From JBBQKQ01 sp043719155 (GTDB lineage: Bacteria; Patescibacteriota; Minisyncoccia; Phycocordibacterales; UBA5272): a stretch of DNA of 17,263 nt. The stretch spans positions 1-17,263 of the forward strand of contig JAYSUJ010000009.1 in assembly GCA_043719155.1 (NCBI GenBank), read 5' to 3'. Each line of letters starts with the position of its first letter. The first letter of the stretch is position 1. This document shows positions 14,326 through 17,263 of the stretch, in pieces. Position numbers and translations under genes: made by a program. The notes under the pieces are model-generated. The model was not told the DNA's origin and searched no databases. It worked only from the letters and a program-made list of their open reading frames with translations.

Positions 14326-14334
14326 AGTTTAACA
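14326..14334 (-). promoter_or_regulatory. Extended -10 element for the Ig-like/pilin/propeller operon
   Basis: On the - strand this reads TGTTAAACT and ends 10 bases before the ATG at 14315, predicting a leader of only a few bases. It lies in the 43-base gap after the VirB4-like gene, so the downstream operon may have its own promoter in addition to read-through. Confidence 0.55.
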
Positions 14335-14358
14335 TGGATAAATAAAACTAATAAAAAG

Positions 14359-16167
14359 CTAATTTACTGTCTCGGTTAAGTTTGCCTCTTGCAACCTCTT
14401 TTTTTCCTCTTCCATTTTCATCATTTGTTCTGGGTTGGAAGTTATAATTTTGTCTTCTGTTTCAGAAGCAATGACTTTTATGGCTACGTGTTTTAGACCT
14501 GCAAAAAATATACCTTCCCCCACCCCAGACTCTAAAAGCAAGAATTTTTCTTCGTTGGTTAAGTTGAAAGTTTGTTGTAGCAGGTCTATGGCAAGTGGTG
14601 ATTGTTTCAAAAGAAGCTGAATAGATGAGTTGGTAACTATCGGAGCGCCGAAAGGGCTGCGTAAAAAGTCCCCCACGTCTTGGGTAATAGTAGAAATACC
14701 TAAATAGTATTTACGCCCACGCTTTACTAAAGAAGACAAGAAACTCGCCGTGTCCTCGCTCTTCATCATCCACCAAGCCTCGTCCACCACCAAGAGACGT
14801 TTTTTTAATTTTCTTCGCACTCGGTTCCAGATAAAGTGTGTAATAAGATACATGGCTACTGGTTTCAAATCGTCCTCCATGTCTCGAATAGAAAAAACTA
14901 CCATTGGTCTGTCTATATCTACGTTGGTAGTTTGGTTTAGGAAACCCGCCCAAGAACCCTTGGTATATTTCTGGATTTTCTGCAAAATGTTCTCGGTACC
15001 GTCTATACCGGCTATCACCAACTCAAAGTCGGTCAAAAGTGGGGCCTCTTTACCCACCCAACCGTTGTCTGGGTCGATATCTTTTAAAGCATAGGTTTCT
15101 GAAATTGCCCTGTCAATTAAGGCGTCTTCCTCTGGGGTTAAGCCGTTTAGCATAACTCTAAAAAGGCCAACCAATTCTATAACGTGTGACCTGTAAATTT
15201 CCTCTGGACTTTCGTCGTCGCCTACTTGGGGCAAGTCAAAAGGATTGATGTGATGGTCAGAAGAAAGAGAAAGGTTAAAGGTTCTGCCTCCTACTGCCTC
15301 GGCCAAATGTCGATACTCATACTCGGGGTCTATAACTATCACGTCTACCCCGAACATTAAAGATCTCAAAATTTCTAACTTTATAGTATAAGACTTTCCG
15401 GCACCAGACCTAGCAAAGCAAACAGAGTTGTAGTTTTCCATGGAGTATCTGTCAAAAATAACCAGTGAAGCGTTGTGTCTGTTTATGCCGTACAAGATTC
15501 CTTTGTCTTGGGTCAGGTCAAAAGAAATAAATGGGAAAGTAGAAGAAAGTGGGCCAGTGTTGAGTTTTGTGTGTATACCTAAAATATCTTTACCTACTGG
15601 GATGTTGGAAGTGAAAGCCTCGCCTTGTTGGAAAATGGCAGGCTTTAAAAAGATGGAGCGACTTTCAAACATGGCTCGAAGCTCGGACTCCACTTTATCT
15701 AGCTCTACCATAGTTGAGCCGTAAATAGTGATGTAGATACCTACATCAAACATTTTTTCTTCACTTTGGGTTAGGGCGTCACGCAGGTTTTCTAGGTCTT
15801 GATAGGCTTGCTCTAGTTGCGGGTCGCGCACTTTACCGGACTCATTTCTGGTGATTATTTGTGACTCTACTTCGGCTACTTTTCTCTCAAACTTTTTTAA
15901 AATTGTAGCTGTATCTATCGGATAAACGTAAAGAGAAATGTCGAAAACTTTATCGAGGTTTATAAGTGGAGCTAGCCAAGAGTCATTTAAAAGTTTTGGA
16001 TAAGAGATGACAAAAAAAGTACGAGAATAGGAACCGGAAATGTTGATGGTGTTATGCTCTATTTTTAAAGCGGCAGGAGAGACTATATCTTTTAAAGTCA
16101 AAGTAGTTTGCTGCCTGTTTAAACCCTCTTCCTTTTTGCTAGTTAAAAAATCTAAAAATCCTGACAT
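14359..16167 (-). CDS. VirB4/TraC-like conjugation or type IV secretion ATPase
   Basis: This is a cytoplasmic hexameric-type motor expected to power substrate transfer or pilus assembly at the membrane. The 602 residues show an N-terminal region (1-240) typical of VirB4 relatives, then Walker A ARSGAGKS (252-259), a VIDPEYEYRHL segment (278-288), Walker B RLLVVDEAWWMM (457-468) and a late STITQDVGDFL (492-502) typical of the FtsK/VirB4 superfamily. It is shorter than classical VirB4 (about 800 residues). A companion domain may be encoded separately by the partial gene at 16691-17263. It faces away from the phospholipase A2-like gene and precedes the Ig-like/pilin/propeller operon. Confidence 0.9.
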   Translation of the reverse strand: MSGFLDFLTSKKEEGLNRQQTTLTLKDIVSPAALKIEHNTINISGSYSRTFFVISYPKLLNDSWLAPLINLDKVFDISLYVYPIDTATILKKFERKVAEVESQIITRNESGKVRDPQLEQAYQDLENLRDALTQSEEKMFDVGIYITIYGSTMVELDKVESELRAMFESRSIFLKPAIFQQGEAFTSNIPVGKDILGIHTKLNTGPLSSTFPFISFDLTQDKGILYGINRHNASLVIFDRYSMENYNSVCFARSGAGKSYTIKLEILRSLMFGVDVIVIDPEYEYRHLAEAVGGRTFNLSLSSDHHINPFDLPQVGDDESPEEIYRSHVIELVGLFRVMLNGLTPEEDALIDRAISETYALKDIDPDNGWVGKEAPLLTDFELVIAGIDGTENILQKIQKYTKGSWAGFLNQTTNVDIDRPMVVFSIRDMEDDLKPVAMYLITHFIWNRVRRKLKKRLLVVDEAWWMMKSEDTASFLSSLVKRGRKYYLGISTITQDVGDFLRSPFGAPIVTNSSIQLLLKQSPLAIDLLQQTFNLTNEEKFLLLESGVGEGIFFAGLKHVAIKVIASETEDKIITSNPEQMMKMEEEKKRLQEANLTETVN

Positions 16168-16182
16168 ATATTTATAGTCTCA

Positions 16183-16191
16183 AGTATAACA
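16183..16191 (-). promoter_or_regulatory. Extended -10 element for the VirB4-like gene
   Basis: On the - strand this is TGTTATACT, a good extended -10 ending 15 bases before the ATG at 16167. It is back-to-back with the element for the phospholipase-like gene (16220-16228), with only 28 bases between them, so the two promoters probably influence each other. Confidence 0.6.
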
Positions 16192-16219
16192 GCAAAACAA
16201 ATTTTAGTTCAAAATATTG

Positions 16220-16228
16220 TGCTAAACT
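16220..16228 (+). promoter_or_regulatory. Extended -10 element for the phospholipase A2-like gene
   Basis: TGCTAAACT ends 15 bases before the ATG at 16244, predicting a leader of about 9 bases. The motif is identical to the one before the Nudix gene on the other strand at 3621-3629, and the match extends to GTGCTAAACTTT in both. Confidence 0.6.
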
Positions 16229-16243
16229 TTTCCATGAGAAAAT

Positions 16244-16672
16244 ATGCACAAAACTTTTTCAATTTTAATTTTGATAATTCTGTATTTTATTTGGCAGGTC
16301 TTGCCTATAGCTGTAACCGATGAGACTGCCAAACAAAAAGATGATCTGGTTTACAGAAACAACTTTAAGACCCCATCTATTCCCTTTTCTACTGACGGCT
16401 GCTCGGTAGTGCCAGACTTAAACATCCGTGATATTTGTATTACTCATGATATTGAGTACTGGTTAGGAGGAGATAAACAAGAAAAAGAAAATGCTGACAA
16501 TGTTTTTTACGAAAGTTTGAGAGAGAAAAACGGGGCTATTTTTGCCTATATTTTTTATGTGGGAGTAAAATACGGTGGGTCCAACAGCGGCTACTCACCA
16601 TTCCCCTATCGTTTTGGCTACGGTTTTCCTTTCGGTAGTTACGAGGCATTGGTAAAAAGAAGTGAAAGGTAG
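16244..16672 (+). CDS. Secreted or membrane-anchored phospholipase A2-like protein
   Basis: The 142 residues begin with a hydrophobic signal or anchor (residues 4-24, FSILILIILYFIWQVLPIAV). The central motif is D51-G-C53-S-V-V-P-D, then RDIC65-IT-H68-D69-IEY72-WLGG. C-x-x-H-D with a following Tyr is the core of the phospholipase A2 active site, with His68/Asp69 as the expected catalytic and calcium-binding residues. Asp85 is a possible second structural Asp, and Cys53/Cys65 could form a disulfide. The end, VGVKYGGSNSGYSPFPYRFG, recalls uncharacterised bacterial proteins that pair a DGC/HDxxYW motif with a C-terminal PxPxRWGYG stretch. It is the only + strand gene in an otherwise - strand secretion-like module. 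Activity is inferred, not shown. Confidence 0.75.
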   Translation: MHKTFSILILIILYFIWQVLPIAVTDETAKQKDDLVYRNNFKTPSIPFSTDGCSVVPDLNIRDICITHDIEYWLGGDKQEKENADNVFYESLREKNGAIFAYIFYVGVKYGGSNSGYSPFPYRFGYGFPFGSYEALVKRSER

Positions 16673-16690
16673 AAAATTAATAAGTAAAAA

Positions 16691-17263
16691 CTAACTGGTT
16701 GCGTCGGCACTTTTAATATCCACACTTGGGTTGTATATTTTATAAAACAATTCTATCAACTCTTCTGTCCCCAGCATATTTACTTGCAAACCTAAAGCCG
16801 AAAGACCGCCTGCAATGACCGACACTTTTTGCTCGAGCTGGGTTCGCCACTCCTCTATCTCCATAGCTCCTAACTCTTTTTCTCTGCCAAAACCAAACTT
16901 GGCCATGATGCCTCCACCCTCACCCGCGCTTTCACCGTTTACGTTTTCGCCATGTTCATAGTCTATAACTACGAAAAATCTTTTATTCATGATGTTGGTT
17001 TTCTCCGCAAAGGTTTTGATGAATAGCCTATACTCGCGGATTTGGTTTTTCATCAAGTCGTCCTCCATTTCTTCTTGTTTCTTTTCTAAAGTTAAAAGAT
17101 AGGGTTTTATATCAACTCTCCTACTCTCCACATGGATTTGAATTGGAAAATCTAGCGAGTTTAAAAAACCTTGGAACTGACCAATGATAGCGGCTTGCTC
17201 CTCTTCCCCTTTTAGTGACAGATTTAAGGAAGAGCAAGTTAAAACAACTTTTATACGCCCGTC
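16691..17263 (-). CDS. Partial gene: conserved companion domain of the VirB4-like ATPase (TraC-like), 5' end beyond the window
   Basis: The frame is open from the right edge to a TAG at 16691-16693, giving 190 residues without a start. A GTG at 17131 could be mistaken for the start, but 44 further coding residues precede it (DGRIKVVLTCSSLNLSLKGE and onward). The sequence matches a pattern I recall from CPR genomes directly before VirB4-like genes: LKGEEEQAAIIGQFQGFLNS, LDFPIQIHVESRRVDIKPYL, a charged helix, and NKRFFVVIDY. It is often labelled TraC-like. The C-terminal part (EEWRTQLEQKVSVIAGGLSA) is helical. It converges on the phospholipase A2-like gene with an 18-base gap. Confidence 0.75.
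   Translation of the reverse strand, partial: DGRIKVVLTCSSLNLSLKGEEEQAAIIGQFQGFLNSLDFPIQIHVESRRVDIKPYLLTLEKKQEEMEDDLMKNQIREYRLFIKTFAEKTNIMNKRFFVVIDYEHGENVNGESAGEGGGIMAKFGFGREKELGAMEIEEWRTQLEQKVSVIAGGLSALGLQVNMLGTEELIELFYKIYNPSVDIKSADATS

Noticed and set aside
14711..14953. 80-codon - strand frame inside virB4 in another frame
   Set aside because: Gly/Arg/Lys-rich shadow of the Walker B region of the ATPase.
17129..17131. GTG at 17131 as start of the rightmost gene
   Set aside because: Coding sequence continues in frame to the window edge with family-like content, so the gene is truncated by the window.
1..17263. CRISPR arrays, tRNA or rRNA genes, transposases
   Set aside because: No regularly spaced repeats, no cloverleaf-like segments and no transposase motifs were seen on either strand.

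Overview
This 17.3 kb AT-rich window looks like a chromosomal origin region from a member of the Candidate Phyla Radiation / Patescibacteria. That placement is an inference. It rests on short, tightly packed genes with almost no Shine-Dalgarno sequences, a rnpA-rpmH / oriC / dnaA-dnaN layout with no recF visible, and an envelope gene cluster (VirB4-like ATPase, two-helix TrbC/VirB2-like pilin, Ig-like secreted protein, membrane-anchored beta-propeller) of a kind common in CPR genomes. The standard genetic code fits: every confident gene ends in TAA or TAG, and no in-frame TGA needs recoding.

Layout. 1-247: the 3' end of an unknown membrane-like gene and a 33-codon coiled-coil mini-gene, closed by a perfect long-stem terminator shared with convergent glyA. 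262-2512: glyA (-), then a coiled-coil protein and ruvC on the + strand. 2519-3613: a YecM-like protein and a Nudix hydrolase (-). 3719-6211: a small acidic protein, then a class A penicillin-binding protein (+). 6186-9017: dnaA, dnaN and a small possible DciA-like gene on the - strand. 9018-9942: the oriC candidate followed by a frame-broken gene remnant. 9943-11179: rpmH, rnpA and yidC (+). 11186-17263: an envelope / secretion-like module on the - strand, interrupted by one + strand gene for a secreted phospholipase A2-like protein.

How the parts work together. DnaA, the beta clamp and DnaA-box clusters on both sides of dnaA form the replication start. RpmH, RnpA and YidC couple ribosome and tRNA maturation with membrane protein insertion. 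PBP1A builds cell wall. The right-hand third encodes a VirB4-type motor, a split-off companion domain, a pilin-like membrane protein, a three-repeat Ig-like protein and a surface beta-propeller. Together these suggest a pilus or secretion apparatus acting at the cell surface, plausibly in contact with a host cell.

The most interesting items are: the phospholipase A2-like gene set inside the secretion module; a recurring extended -10 element (TGnTAAACT) placed so close to start codons that several transcripts should be leaderless or nearly so; a decayed gene beside oriC; and the coiled-coil mini-gene with its larger relative across glyA.
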